Of a DNA stretch of 64,000 nt, positions 1 to 13,440 are shown piece by piece; position 1 is the stretch's first letter, and each line of letters starts with the position of its first letter. This DNA is from Lates calcarifer (taxonomy: Eukaryota > Chordata > Actinopteri > Centropomidae): NCBI RefSeq assembly GCF_001640805.2, contig NC_066847.1:24853504-24917503 (forward strand). Direction: 5' to 3'. The translations under genes were made by a program, and so were the position numbers. Under the pieces are notes generated by a model that was given only the letters and a program-made list of their open reading frames with translations, was not told where the DNA came from and searched no databases.

Positions 1-3000
1 CTCCTGTAGTGCATTTGGAATTGTAGTTCTCTTTGCTGGGTCAAATGTGTCACATTTAGTACAACACAAGCGCAGCACTGAATGACACTGAAGCAGTGAT
101 GGACCAACATATAAAATTGGTGAAAAGCAAAAAGAAGGCAACAAATGATAGACACTGAAAACCAACACGTTTCAAAATTATGTTTTTAACTGGACCCATT
201 GAGGGGAGACTTCAAGTTAAAGGACAGCATCAACCTGATATTAGGGGTTACATACAAATAGCACAAGACAAACATAATGTGATGAAGTGGGTGAAAATGG
301 AATAAAATGAGCTTCTGAAAAAGAAGACAGGGTTTCATGAGGGTTTTCACTCTCAAAAAGATGCAAGTCTGTTTTCTTCTGATAAATATGGCAGGTCAAA
401 AGGTGAAAAGATGCTGAATCAGATACAAATATTTTTCCTCACAAAGAAGAAAAAGTAATATTTTTAAAGCAGACTGTGAGGAGGAAACTACTTTAATTTG
501 TTCCACTTCTTGTCATTGACTGACTTTTGCTTCCTTGTAATATTTTGACATTAAAATTGAACGTAAAAGAAGGCACCTTTCCAGTCCTTGTGAAACTTAT
601 AAGTGCAGTTACAGTATTTATTATTTATTAATTTGTTTTTATGATGAATATAACTGAAATGCATTGATTGAAATGCCCAAGGTAGCATGCCAATAGATGT
701 GGGAGAAAAGCTTTTAAAATAATGTATGGTAAAATATTTATCATTTATCCCTGTGTGTAGCCCTCCTTCGTTGCCATCTCCTCTCTATGTCCCCTTCCTC
801 TCTCTTTCTCACCCATCTCAGCCATCCCTCCTTCTAGCTCTCTTAGTGGTGATCTAATGAAAGAAGCAGCTCAGAGAGAACAAGTGATGGAAAGAAGGAA
901 GCATAAAGAGTGTAAGGATAAGGAGAGATCATAGACTTTTCTGCTGAAATGTGTTCCCTGCATGTGTTTTTTTTCCCTCTGAGGTGGAAAGGTGTCTGCA
1001 GAAAAGTTGTGGAAGTTTCAGTGGAAGCCTGCTGATTATTTAAAACAGCCACTGCAAAACCTGGAAAATGTTCTGGGCCTAGCCAAGTGTGAAAGTACTC
1101 TGTTTAAATTGATTTTGATGCGTGAAAATACAAACATGGTGTGAACTGCGTTGCTTCCAGTCCGCTGGCTCTGTTTGGGATGGACTTTATTGGCACAGGT
1201 GCAACCCAAAAAGCCATGACAAGCCGATCAACATTTCTCAGTAGAGTATGAACAAGTCGCCAACCATGGTAAATGGGTTGTCTTTTTTTGCATTTTGCAG
1301 GGCTATTTTAACAAATTCTACATGGTTCTGTATTAAGGAAAGAGAGACATGAGGAGAAAAAAAGATAAGAGAAAGAAATCCACTAATAAGTAAGAAACCA
1401 GAGCAAAGTAATGAGCAGCACTGAAGGAGACTATGAATGGCTGAAAAAGGTTATGGAGCTCATTGCTTTAACTCAAAATAATATCAATTTAATTGTATGC
1501 TTGTGATGAAAATGACAAGGTTTTTTTTCTCCTTGAGACAAGTTGATGAGAGATGGCAGAGCTCTTGCAGAGCATTTCACGGAGCCTGGCATTAGCCATG
1601 CTATGAGCAGCCATCTCTTATTCCCTTTACTCTTCTTGTGACTTTAGCCCTTAGCTCCCAGACTCTATTAAAGCTCTGCATTTTGACGCCGGCTTCCCAA
1701 GAGCATGGAAGATTAGTGGAAGAGGGTCAAGCAAAGTTCACAGATAAAGGCCAGTTTGGAGGGGATGGAGGGTGGAGGGGGAGACAGAGGGAGGGAGAAA
1801 GACATATAGAGAGAACTGGAGCAAAAAGGGGAGAAAAGTCGGAAACGTGAGAACGAGATCTTTCACCTTGCCTCAACATGATGAAATATCCCAAGACATC
1901 AGTAACTGATCCGGCATAAAGGTTAGGCTATTATTAGCTTTAGTGTGTGTCTGTGTGAGAGAGAGAGTGAGTGAACACACATCACCATGCATACGTGAAT
2001 GGTTAAAGTTTTTACCTTGACAGGGATAGGAAAGTATAACCCTGTGCAATACAGAGGGGAGCAGTGTGGCTGTGACCTCCTGTGATGAAGTATGAATGTG
2101 ATGCCCCCCTGAGAAGTGTGGAAACATGGAGAAACAGCTCAAAGTAGAACATGCCCTTGACAGGTCATTAACAACATGTAACCGTGCGATCACGCTGTGA
2201 GCAACTTTGTTGAAGGGTCATTCTACTCTGATTGGCCGTGTGCAGTGCCAGAGTGTCTGCGTAGTGTAGTTGAGGTTTGACAAATCATGTTAGACTTAAC
2301 TGCTGCAATATTTTATAGGGTAGATAGCAAGCGGTTGTCAGATAATTGTCAGTTTAAACCAAATCTCACTGATGGACACAACCATTTCTGAGTTCTGTAG
2401 TCTTTTAAATAGATTGTACAGATCTGAGCAGCTTCAAATAGTGGTAATGAACTTCTCTTCCATGTTGCTGTTGCCAGGCAGAGCTAGTGTTCATGAGAGA
2501 AAACAACCTTACAATAGTATGGGAAAAAAGTAAGTAAACTCCAATTAGACACTACTCATGACAGTGAACATGACTGCTGCTTGGTCCACAGCATATTATG
2601 AGTGTAAAGTGTGGGGATGATATATTCAAAATCCACCATGGTGATGTCATTTCAGTTGTAATAAATGTCAGATTTGTGAGGGCTATACAGCCAGCATGAG
2701 TCCCACAAAACCATAATAAAGCTGGTGGTATTATACATTATAGAATACTATTATCTTTTAATCAGATGAGGCATCTAACAAAGAGTAAACTTGATTACAT
2801 AAGCCTTATTTCTCCTTTCTTTTCAGTTCAGTGTCTATAATGAACATGATGCATGCAACAGAAAACATACCCTAAGACCATTTATTGTTTAAATGGTTAT
2901 ACATTGTTATATGGTGGAATATGCTCTGCTGCTTAGGGTGCCAATGAAAAGCCAGCAGGAGGCATAATAATCACCCCTAAAGCTGTACAGAACAGACCCC

Positions 3001-4239
3001 AACAGACAAATAACACTGAGATATGGGAGGCACAAAATACACAAGACAAGATATGCCTTGTCAAGTATGGTAATAAACTACAACAGGAGGAGCAGGGGTG
3101 ATTGGGGGAGAAATCAATCGACACAGCAGTGGTGTGTAACACGCAGGAGCAAAGCAGCAGTGACATTATGAGTGATAGTGAAAGCTGGTCAGGTTTATAA
3201 AGAACATCTTATTATCTGCATTGAGCATAGATGCTGCATTCAAACAAGTATCCATGTTTTCTCTGCACAGAATGCTCTATTATATGTGTCTTTCAAATGT
3301 GAAAGTACTTGGCATTGCTGTAAATTACTCTTCAGTCTTAGTTTTATTCTCAGTAAGTCAATACAGTATGTTGATACAAGCTTTGTCTCAATATTATGAG
3401 TTACCTGTAGTACAGAGGTTGGTGACAATTTGAAGTTTTGTTTCACAGACTATAGCTGTGGAAGTCTCTTGCTTTGGTTTGCTGTTAGTTTGACTGGAGT
3501 GTGACTGACAGATCCTAATATATCTACAAGAAATGCAAAAAATTAAACAATATTCTCTTAAAGTCTAAAAACCTAATGGCCTGACACAGCCCAAAATCTT
3601 AGCCAATAAAGGCCAGTTTATACTACTGCATAGAATCCTGCAGTAGTTTACTATAGCTGTGTCACATCACAGTGATGCAGACTGCAACAACTGTGATTGG
3701 CGTGCTTAGTAGCATCACATTTCTTCCTTCTTATTTCTGGCTGCTCCTGACTGTATCAGTCCTGCACAGAAGTGTAAACCAGCAGTAGCAGTATGAATAA
3801 TATTGGACATCACTCAGCTGGTAGCCAAGCAGCTGATGAATGACCCATTAATAAAACAGTTTAATCAAGTTAGAAGTTTTATTGAAGGGATGGAAAATGT
3901 TGAAAATAATCAAAAGCTCCACTAACAGACCTTTTGGCTGAGACAGAGATGTAGTTACTAGTACATTGTGTTGGGGTCAACTTGGTGTTATTGGCTATCA
4001 AAATTAGTAAAAGAAAATATTAATATAAAAAATATTATGAATAATTATTGATTTGGAACCCTGATTAATAATTATGTTAATAACTACAACCAAAATTACC
4101 ACATCAATACTTAGTAAAAGTTGAAGGATTTCTAGCTCTGCAGTGTAGAGGTTGGTAATACTCACTTTTGTGCAACATTAAAAAGACCAGCAAACTATTC
4201 TGTTAGTACTACTACAAGTATTGCAGCTGGAGTTGGAGG
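1..4239. other. Intergenic, upstream desert
   Basis: AT-rich unique sequence. Short ORFs on both strands (up to 106 codons at 1873-2193, minus) show no domain or codon signature. No transposon or RNA gene seen. Confidence 0.6.
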
Positions 4240-4259
4240 TTTCACACTTCGGTGTGAAA
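4240..4259. promoter_or_regulatory. Palindromic T-box (Brachyury-type) site
   Basis: TTTCACACTTCGGTGTGAAA: two perfectly inverted 8-bp arms around TTCG. The palindromic Brachyury site selected in vitro has the core TTTCACACCTAGGTGTGAAA, so 18 of 20 positions agree. It could alternatively be a chance hairpin with a TTCG loop. Confidence 0.4.
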
Positions 4260-4773
4260 AGGTGAAGGACGCTGGGAGACTGAGTTCAATGGCTATTCTT
4301 TGTAAGTAAGACAAAAAGAGCCATTTGGTCTCATCCTCCATTTTGAATGAGCTGAGTCCCAACAATTGCTTGGATTAAAAATGTTGCTTCTACTTTCATA
4401 ATAAAATCTCCACAAACACCAACCTTGGTGTTGGTTAATGGACAAACTACTAGATACAAATTCAACACAGGGGCATTTTCTCTCTGCCATAATTCAGCAT
4501 TCAGACTGATAATCGGCACACTATGGTAACAAGACCATCTGTTTCCAGAGAGGGCCTGTCCTTCTGATACACACACATGCACACACACACATTCATTCAA
4601 CCCCCCCCCCCCATCCTCTCTTTCTCACACATACACACACCTCTTAATGCAGGTGGATCAAAAGGCACCCTGGGAATTCCTTCCAAAGCTAGATAGCGTG
4701 CTGATGGGAGCATTCAACACACATACACCCTTCTCCCCAGTCTTCAAGAGGTGTGATTGTGCAAAACATGGGG

Positions 4774-4826
<53 letters not shown>

Positions 4827-4882
4827 CTACCCTCTGTGCAGGTTGATCATGTCCCCTAGAAAGAAGTCTGACACTGTCATGG

Positions 4883-4913
<31 letters not shown>

Positions 4914-7900
4914 TCTCATGCACATGCAGTCTTTTGTCTGAAAGCGAATACTGAATGCTCTCTAATTTTCTGTTTGCATCTTCTCTCTTCTCCTCTGTAA
5001 AATTTGGTATCCATCCTTCTGCTCGCAATTCTTTTATTAATCTCTCTTTGCTTTTGTTCTATTTTTTTCTCCTTCTTGTCTTGTCTCATATCATTATCTT
5101 TCCCAACTGTCATCTCTTGTATGCCCTTTCTTACATGATTTGGTGCAGTCCCAGACAGAGATAGACAGGATGTTAATTATATGTGCTTTTTCCTAATGTC
5201 TAATATGTAATTTGCATTTTTTAAAAAGCTAGAAAGTATTTAAAAATATATTATTATGTATAACCAAGTTAACAAGATAAACAAAAGAGCTAACAAGTTC
5301 CCATCAGCCATCAGCCACTAAATGAAGGCCTCAGCAGCAGCAGCAGCCAAGTTAAAGTTAGTTTAGGGGAAATGGATTGATTCTGCATTTGAATATGCTG
5401 TATTTTCCACGTTTGGGTGGTATTTAGCTCATTAGACATAAAACTGTGCATGAACACAGGTACTGGTCAGGTGCTTTCTGCTAATGTTATATAATGAGTC
5501 TGTGAATGTTATGTTTAGGTGCAGTCATAATCAGTCAGGCCTGTTGATAAAATCATGTCAGTTTTCTGAACATGTTAAATGAGTCTTGACTGTCTAAATA
5601 ATACAATGTCATCACATTGCATTCAATTCATTGAATTCTCTAAGGAGCATTTGCATTGTCTCTTCAGATTAACCTGTGTTTCCTCCTGTAATCCAGCAGT
5701 CTTGAATTGGACATGAGGACAGTACCTCAGCCACCTCTGCTGGTTGCAGAACAATTTTAAGGCTCCCTCTAAATGTAAATGAATGGGATGCAAGCCCATG
5801 ATAAGTGATAGGAAGAAAAAAAAAAGAAAATCAAATTGTTATTTCTTGATTAATTGTGCTATTAAGATGATATATGCACAAATTTTAGTGCCTACTAAAT
5901 TCAAAAATACAAGTCAACAGTGTGTGAAGTCTAGTAACTCTCTTTATTGTCTCAAGCTGGTGCACCTAGTGTCCCTGTCTGCCTCTAAGAAAGGGTGTGT
6001 ATCTGTCTTGTAGCTGTGTACACATGCATGTGTGTGTTCATACGTGTGCATGATAAGCTGCACCTGTGTGTGTGTGTGTGTGTTTATATTCCCTGCACAG
6101 CTCCTGTCCGTTGTCAGTGTCAGAGCTGGTCCGTTGGGCCTTTCAGTGCACAGGTGGCGATAGACTGGCCCCTAATGAGTCCATATGGGACTGTCTGGGA
6201 GAGGTGTGTGCTTGTGCATGTGTGTCTGTGTGTGTGTGTTTAAGTGTGTCTGTAGCTGTGAAAGTCAGTGTGTATTGTATGTATTGATGTTCTCATTGTG
6301 TGTATGTGTGTTTAAGAGGTAAAACCCTGCCGTATGTGAGAAAGAACATCTCACCTTGTGTGTGTAGTTAAAGATGAAACTTGCCACGTGGAAGATGAAC
6401 TCAGTGAACCTGCCAAACACTTGTGTACATTATTATGTTATTTTTCAGGCTGTTTGTGTGGTTTTTAATCTATGTTTGCACTCAAAAGAATGCAGATTTG
6501 TATGCATTCTCACCTGTCAACACACTGTATGTCTTCACACAAGAATATCCTGTGGGCATGTTTACCTGACTGCTGTCCCCCCCCCTTGTGTGCATTTGTT
6601 TCTTTAAGTCAGGTCCCATATCATTAAGCCATGTTATACTCACTGTGTTCGTGCTGTTTGAATCTGGCCCAAAGACACAATGTGTCAGTGTGTAACTATA
6701 TTCACACTCATTCTGTTAATAAGAAGGGTTAAAAGAACAGAGACTCAGACTTGACATGTTTACAGGCAAACACAGACACATATGCCCCCTGAAAACAAGG
6801 AAAAAAACCTAGATTCATCAACCTTTTACCTACCTGTATGCTCACACACTGGCACTCAAACTCACAGACACCCACAAACAAACAAGCATACACTCACTAT
6901 TTTGCTTGGCACTGCATTCTGTGATGAAAAAGATCAAAACATGGGTTCTGTAAGCAGTACTGTCCAATTACAGCTTCACTGTGGTCAGCATTATAAAGCT
7001 GTTAGGCACCACTTCAAGTTACCTTTGTTGCCAAAGAGATTTACTAATAATTTAACACATTTGGTTACTACAAATATTTTTAAATCTTGTATTTGTCTGT
7101 TTGGGCACAAAATGCTTCAATAAAACAATAAATGACTAGATATAGTCATTGCCCTGCAAATGGTATTTGAAAAATTATATTCTCACACATTATTTACCCA
7201 TTTCAAACCAAACCAGCAGTTTAAATGTTTCTGTACACATGAATATTAACACACCAGTGAAATCAGTTAAACGGAACTTCAGTGAGCAAACGGATCTGTT
7301 ATGTGTCTCACACAGGTGATATTGTGTACACTACACTAAAATTGCGAAGTGTGTGTGTGTCTGCGTGCATATTTTTCCATTTGAGTTCAACTGTGTTATC
7401 TCTTTATCTGTTGACACAACATAATGTGTGTGAGTCACTGAGTTGAGTCAGTGGTTTAAAGCTGGTTTGACCTGTCTGTTACACGAAACCTGCTTCTCAG
7501 CCCCTGGAAGAGAACAATAACAAAGAGTGCTCTATGTCTGTAGAACATCAACACTATCAAATGACAATTTTTATTAGTTATGGCACCAAGGAAAAACACT
7601 CTGGTGTGTCTGTGTAATATCAAAACAAAATTTCATACAAATCTGCCTCTGCATTAGTAGCATACTTTAAGATGTCTTAGATATTTTATTTAGAATGTTC
7701 ACAGTGACATAAAAAAAAGAATAAATCATCAAATGAAAAAAATCAGTCAAGGAAGTGGGATGCTTTCAGCAGTTTTATAACTAGTGCTGTTATGGAGTAC
7801 TTATCATACATGACTGTTATGAGTTGTTTTAATCTGGTAATGATATGTTAAATGCTTTTACTGTCATACTGCTTCTGTTCTTGTCTTCATGTGCAGAAGG

Positions 7901-10900
7901 ACAAAAACATCACTGACAAAATCAGCATGTTGTCAAATTATTTTTAATTGACTGCATTTTTCACAGATCTGGAGACAGATATTTGGTACAGATCTCCTCA
8001 TTTATTCATCAGAAATGTTACAAATTGATCAAATTAAATGACAAAGAGAAGATTACAATTCGATATGCTTGGTTGTCTGCAAAATAGAGCAAACAACCAC
8101 TTACCTGGTACACTGTGATTCAGCACTTGCCTCATTGGATATATTGGCTGTTAACAGAAGGCAAATTGTATTAAAATCTAAATGGTTTTTATCGTATGCT
8201 CTGTTGAAGTCACAAAAAAAAGAAGAAAATGAAGTGACAAGATATTAGTAACAAACTAAGATTATTTTTTCAAATCTTGTCAATACACTTTGACCTATTT
8301 AATTTGTGAGACTTCACTTTATAGTCCCAGTAGTAATCCATCACAACATTTTATTACAACAATCCCTGCCTTTCACACAGCAGATGTGCTTCTTTCACAA
8401 ATCTAACTGGGAAGAAACAGAAGACAGCAGAAGGAGAACTGTGAACAACTGATGAAGAGACCCCCCCCCCAACTTTTTCTTTATTCTAAATAGTTTAAGT
8501 ATACTTCCTCAGATTTAGTGCGAAGAGCTTTTCACATAATAAAACAATCTCCTATCTCACATCTGAGTAGGAAGAATGAGTTAAGAGAGAAATTTGGTAT
8601 ATTACGAGCAGATGAGTGAGATGGAAAAGAATACGATGAGGATTTAATACAGCACTTGACCACCTGCTGAGAATAGTGCCATATCAAACACAGGGAGGAA
8701 ATACAGCTTAATGTGAAAGACGTGACTTATGAAAGGGAAGAAAATTGTTGCTTTATTAGTGTAATGTTCAATAGCAAATTCACCATAGATTTGATTCATG
8801 AACATTACTGTGGCAAACTCAGAAAGAATGTGACATTATGAATAACACATAAGACCAGATCCGTGTCACTGATGACAAAATTGAGATTAATTTAGTGACT
8901 TTCCAGACTTTCAAAATTCTTGTTTGACCTTTTGTATCCAAGAGTGAAAAAGAAAAAAAAGTCAAATGAAATGCAAATGTTATAGTCTATACTGTCTCCA
9001 GTGATGACACGGTGCCTCTTAAAGGTCTGTTGAAATAGAAATGTGACATATTGACCTAACACATGTAAAATATACTTTGATATTGTTTAAATCTGGTGAA
9101 TAGCATGGGTTGAATCATATAGCATTGATGCATTTAGGATTCAGTCATGGGGAGAAGTGGATATATCTACCAGTGAATCTACCCTGTCAGTGCTTGAGTG
9201 CTTTTTTTGAGATTCCATGCTACAAGCGACTCCACTTTTTAATGCCCCACTATTTAAATTTGTTCTTGAAGATTTGAAAAAAAAAAATCTTTTGGAGCTT
9301 GAACTATTCCCTCAAAAAATACAGTGCAGTACAAGCTACAAAAAATTCTGTGTATTATATGGAGCAGGTTTGAAGCAAAGCATTGCTACCAAGTGAACAC
9401 CCTAGCAGGCGAAAATGTCTGTTTTTCTGAGATGGAAAAAAAAGAGTGAGTGCCATGCATTTTTGAAATTATAGAGCATATTCTGAAAAGGCAGTAGAGA
9501 GAAGGTAAAAACCATGTCCACTATTCACTGAGAAAATGTCATATAGAAAATGGCTTAGTAAGGAACCATGTAGAGCTATAAGGTGACACACCAAAAAAAA
9601 AGAAAGAAAAAAGAAAGCGCAAGAGCACCTCACTCACGCTATTCTACAAATAGATGCTATTTACTTTAAAAGGCACAAAGCAGAGTGCATTCACCATCTT
9701 CCACAGTCCTGCAGAGAATCTCCAATTTTGCAGCACTTTTTGGACTATAATTGCAGTCAGCTAGCATTGTCTGCCATGCACTCCATACAATGGGAACAAG
9801 CTGCACCACTGATAATGCACTATATAATGTTGAAGTAAGTCCAATCATGAAGGTTTTCTCCAACTTTGACAAGATTTTAGAGACATTTACAAACCAGACC
9901 TCAACAGGACACAAGATAAAAGTGAGAAGAACAGAGTAAGAAATGTAATTACTTGCAATAGCAGGGAATATTGACATAGACAGACAGCAAACACCATACA
10001 CAAATGAATGTGATTCACCAGAAGTGGCTTGAAGCAAGGGATGCGCTGTGTAGTTGCCATTTACAAATAATAGACCTGTCATGTGATGTGGGATGATGGC
10101 AGTATGGGAAGCGGGGGAAGCTACTGGTTCATTGGATGCATTTTTATGTAAAGGTCAACCTTATTATGTTGATATAGAAAGAGCACAGTGGCCTAAACAA
10201 GCTTGTCAACCAAGGCAAGCAAGTATCTGTCAGGGTTACAGCGAGTGGAGGCAGAGTTAGCAATGATTTAGTCTGCCTCAGTGCTACAAAAAGAGGAAAT
10301 AGCACTCCATTTATAAATTCACATCATTTCTTGTACAAAGGTGTGAGATCAGGGATGTGGAGTCAGGCCAAAGTGTGTGCTATCCTGGCCACAGAGAGCA
10401 ATTATGAATACTGGCCAGGCGTGGTAAAAGCTATGCCAATGAATATATAAATGCACAAATGTATCTTTAATTGTTTTTTTTCCTATTAAAAATCAATTAC
10501 AGCATTGTAATTCCAGGAGGTGCTAGGTACTATTACTACTAATAATAATTAATGACTTCATATCAGCCTCTGAACATATATATTAATGCAAATGCTCACA
10601 TGTGGATAAGTTAAATTTATGTATAATGTGCAGTCTCTATAAAATACTTATGTGTCTATGTGTGGATATGTCAGAGTATTGGTTTTACCAGTAGTAACAG
10701 TAGTTGTATTTGCACTGCACTGTCATCTGATACTAGTATACATGCCATATAATAACATGCCCCATATTACACTCTCACAGTGTAAATAAGTTCTATTTAC
10801 TTTACTTCCATTGCTTTCTGTAAATATTATTTAAACAGTAATCTGTTTTACAGAGTATACGTAAAACCACATTCAGACGTATGTGCATATGTTGTGTGAC

Positions 10901-12540
10901 CAAAACCAGAAAGAGAGTGGAGAGAGCATGGTATAATGCAGGCAGTACAGATGCATGTTTGTGGCTTAGGCATTCACTTTGATGTCACTCCAATCATGTC
11001 TAAAAATATGAAATGTGTGAAAGTCGCGCTAAGTATTCATTTCTTAAATCTGCAAATTAAACCGGCAATAATATCTCCATGATTTTCTCTTCCTATGAAT
11101 GCTGCTAAAAGTTGGAAATGAGGGGTGCAACAAAGACATAAATTCCCCTCCTTTAACAGTTTAAGAAATGTAGGATTCTGATCAAGCTTATTCAAGAAGG
11201 TGAAAGCAGTGTAATTCTGTCTCATGAATAATTCATTTCCTCCTCCCTTCCACCCTTGATTTTCCCTGACAGGTGCCCGTGTGTCCTCTTCCATTACCCA
11301 TGTCATTTCCTCTCCTTCAACTGCAATCCCCTCTCGTGTCCTTAACGTTGATCCCTGAGGACTGACATGCAAGTGGAGGGAAGGGATGGAGTGGGAAGGA
11401 GGCGGGGAGGGAGAGGGAAATTGTGAGAAAGTGAGGTGAAAACTAGAAAAAAGACAAGGTGAAGGAGAGACAGTGGTTACAGTGGGCAATAATATCCTCA
11501 GTGTGGCTCGTTTGCATAGATACATAAGTAGATTTATAGACAAGGCAGGAAGATAAATAAGCCCATGCCTGTGTCAAAAAGCAAGTGTGAAACCTTGCAA
11601 TGGGATACAGTATAAAAACAATACAGCCAGATGGATAAATGCTCAGCCAGGCAGGCAATCACACTTGAATTGAACACTTTGCCAACTGTACACTCAGCTA
11701 CAGAAAGCTGTGAGAGCCATCTTGTAAGCCACCAGCTTTCAGACAGACAGACAGCTTTCCATCCATAAGGCAGTCTGATAGATATGAAAGCTAGCTAACC
11801 AGTCAGCCTCATGGACAGATAGACAGATAGAGCTGCTGCTGCTTTGGTACTGTTCCTTCCTAGATAACAGCATGCAGCTAGACAAAGTAATCCACCATAA
11901 AAATACTATTAGAGCTACCCAGAGATAGATAAATGCTGACAGAGGAGGAGGAGAGAGATAAATGTGGGTGGGGAGGGGTTAGAGGGCTGGTTGGACATGG
12001 AGGAAAGAGGGCTAAAGAATGAGATGCAGAGGTGGAGGGAGGGAGGGGAGGACAAGTGGAGGAGAGAGGAAGCAATAGGAGATAAAAAGATAAAGAAGCC
12101 AGGGCATAAGTGTGAAAAGTGGCTATCCTCAATGATTGTTTCTCTGCCTGTCTGCGTGCCACAGACTGGGTTTACACCATAGGTAGCTGCATTCTCCCAG
12201 ACACCCCAGACAATGGTTGATTAATGGTAGTAAATGGAGAGAAAGCAGCAGAACAGCAGGTAAAAGGAGAAAGGGGATGTGGGCAAAAAAAGAGAGAGCA
12301 AAAAAGAGAGTAAGCGAGCAGAAAAGAGAGGATATACAGAGTAAGAAAAAAAAGCTGATCCTCATCTGAAGGTCAGCTTTCTTTTTCGGTCTCCACTCTT
12401 TTCTGTTTGTCTTTCTGTATCTCATTCGCTTGTTTTCATCTTTCTTTCCCATTGTCTCATCCTCATTCATAGCTTTCTGTTTCTGCTGGCTCTCTCCATC
12501 CCCTTCTCTATTTCTCTCTCTCTCTCCCTCTCTCTCCCTC
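4260..12540. other. Intergenic, upstream desert
   Basis: Apart from CA/GT tracts at 4776-4825, 4883-4912 and 6065-6083, this is unique AT-rich sequence. A minus-strand ORF of 138 codons (9666-10082) has no recognised domain. The 11.0-12.5 kb part is purine-rich, with GGAG/GAGA runs that give long low-complexity ORFs. Nothing else supported. Confidence 0.55.
4776..4825. repeat. (CA)n microsatellite
   Basis: About 25 uninterrupted CA units, the longest CA tract in the window. A second TC/CA compound tract lies at 4883-4912. Confidence 0.95.
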
Positions 12541-12561
12541 TCACTCTGTCTTTGACTCCAG

Positions 12562-12849
12562 ACAGTGTTGAATGTAGGTCACTCTGTCTGGAAGCTCCTC
12601 TCCCTCTCTCTCTCGCCGTTCATTCATTCCACAGTTCTTTGCCTCTCCTTCTCCTCCACTGGGGCTGCAATTTCTCTGGGCTGGGTGCCGATTGCTGGAC
12701 AGCTCGCCTGGCTGGATACCGCTGTATTGGATATGATTTATATTGCATATGGAGAGTGCAGAATCTACACAATCACAAGGCCCGGCCGCATCTATATCCT
12801 GGATCGAGAGCGGGGAGATTTCCATCGCTTTATCAGCAGTAGCACGCAG
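12562..12849 (+). other. Exon-like block of unknown nature
   Basis: A long CT-rich tract (12500-12560) ending in an AG precedes a 288-nt segment (exactly 96 codons) that stays open in the frame starting at 12562 and ends on CAG|GTGAAG. GC and CpG content rise in the second half (CCCGGCCGC; GGATCGAGAGCGGGGAG). I do not recognise the conceptual peptide (…RIYILDRERGDFHRFISSST…), and two other frames are also open across most of it, so coding is doubtful. It may be a non-coding exon, a conserved element or chance. Confidence 0.2.
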
Positions 12850-13409
12850 GTGAAGACTGAGCATAGCCAGAGCCCAAGGGGTCAGCTGCTACAAGAGTGT
12901 TTTCAAAGCAGACTAAGGAGAACCCTTTGGCATCGCTCCTGTCTTTTCCCTCTCATCCAAAAAAAGACCCTTGGAACACTGCATGTTCATTCGCTTCCAA
13001 AATCCACCACATAGGTCCAAATTTCCATTTCTGTCTTCCCACTTTTTGTTTGTCTCTTTTTTTGGCTGGCAGGTTGACTTGTGCGTATTCCTCCTGTAAT
13101 GATGATACTCCAAATCTGTTTGAAACAACTTTCAACACAAGGCAGGAAAACAGAAATCCCTGAGATGTTTTCTTCATTTTGCAGTCGCTCTCCATTTTTA
13201 AAAAAATACGAAAAACGCCTTGCTGTCTAGCTTTTGCTCTCTCCTCGTCTCTTCCCTTCCAAAAAATATGGGAGCGGAGCAGAGAAGAGAGTGTGTGCTA
13301 GTGTGTGTCTGCTTCCCCTGCCTGCCGCAGTGCAGAGCGACTGGCTTGGAGAAGTGAGGGAGGCAAAACGCAGACTGTTGCTAACTCTGTGGTGGCAGAC
13401 TGGCAGAAA

Positions 13410-13414
<5 letters not shown>

Positions 13415-13439
<25 letters not shown>
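13415..13439. repeat. (GT)n microsatellite
   Basis: About 12 uninterrupted GT units. Confidence 0.9.

Positions 13440-13440
<1 letters not shown>

Noticed and set aside
7130..7149. 8-bp inverted repeat AATGACTA/TAGTCATT
   Set aside because: Short perfect arms of this size are expected by chance in 64 kb.
9666..10082. 138-codon minus-strand ORF with hydrophobic segments
   Set aside because: No recognisable family, ordinary AT-rich context, no splice or promoter signals. Likely chance.
11037..11543. 168-codon minus-strand ORF
   Set aside because: Half of it is Ser/Pro low complexity from a purine-rich tract, and the remainder has no domain.
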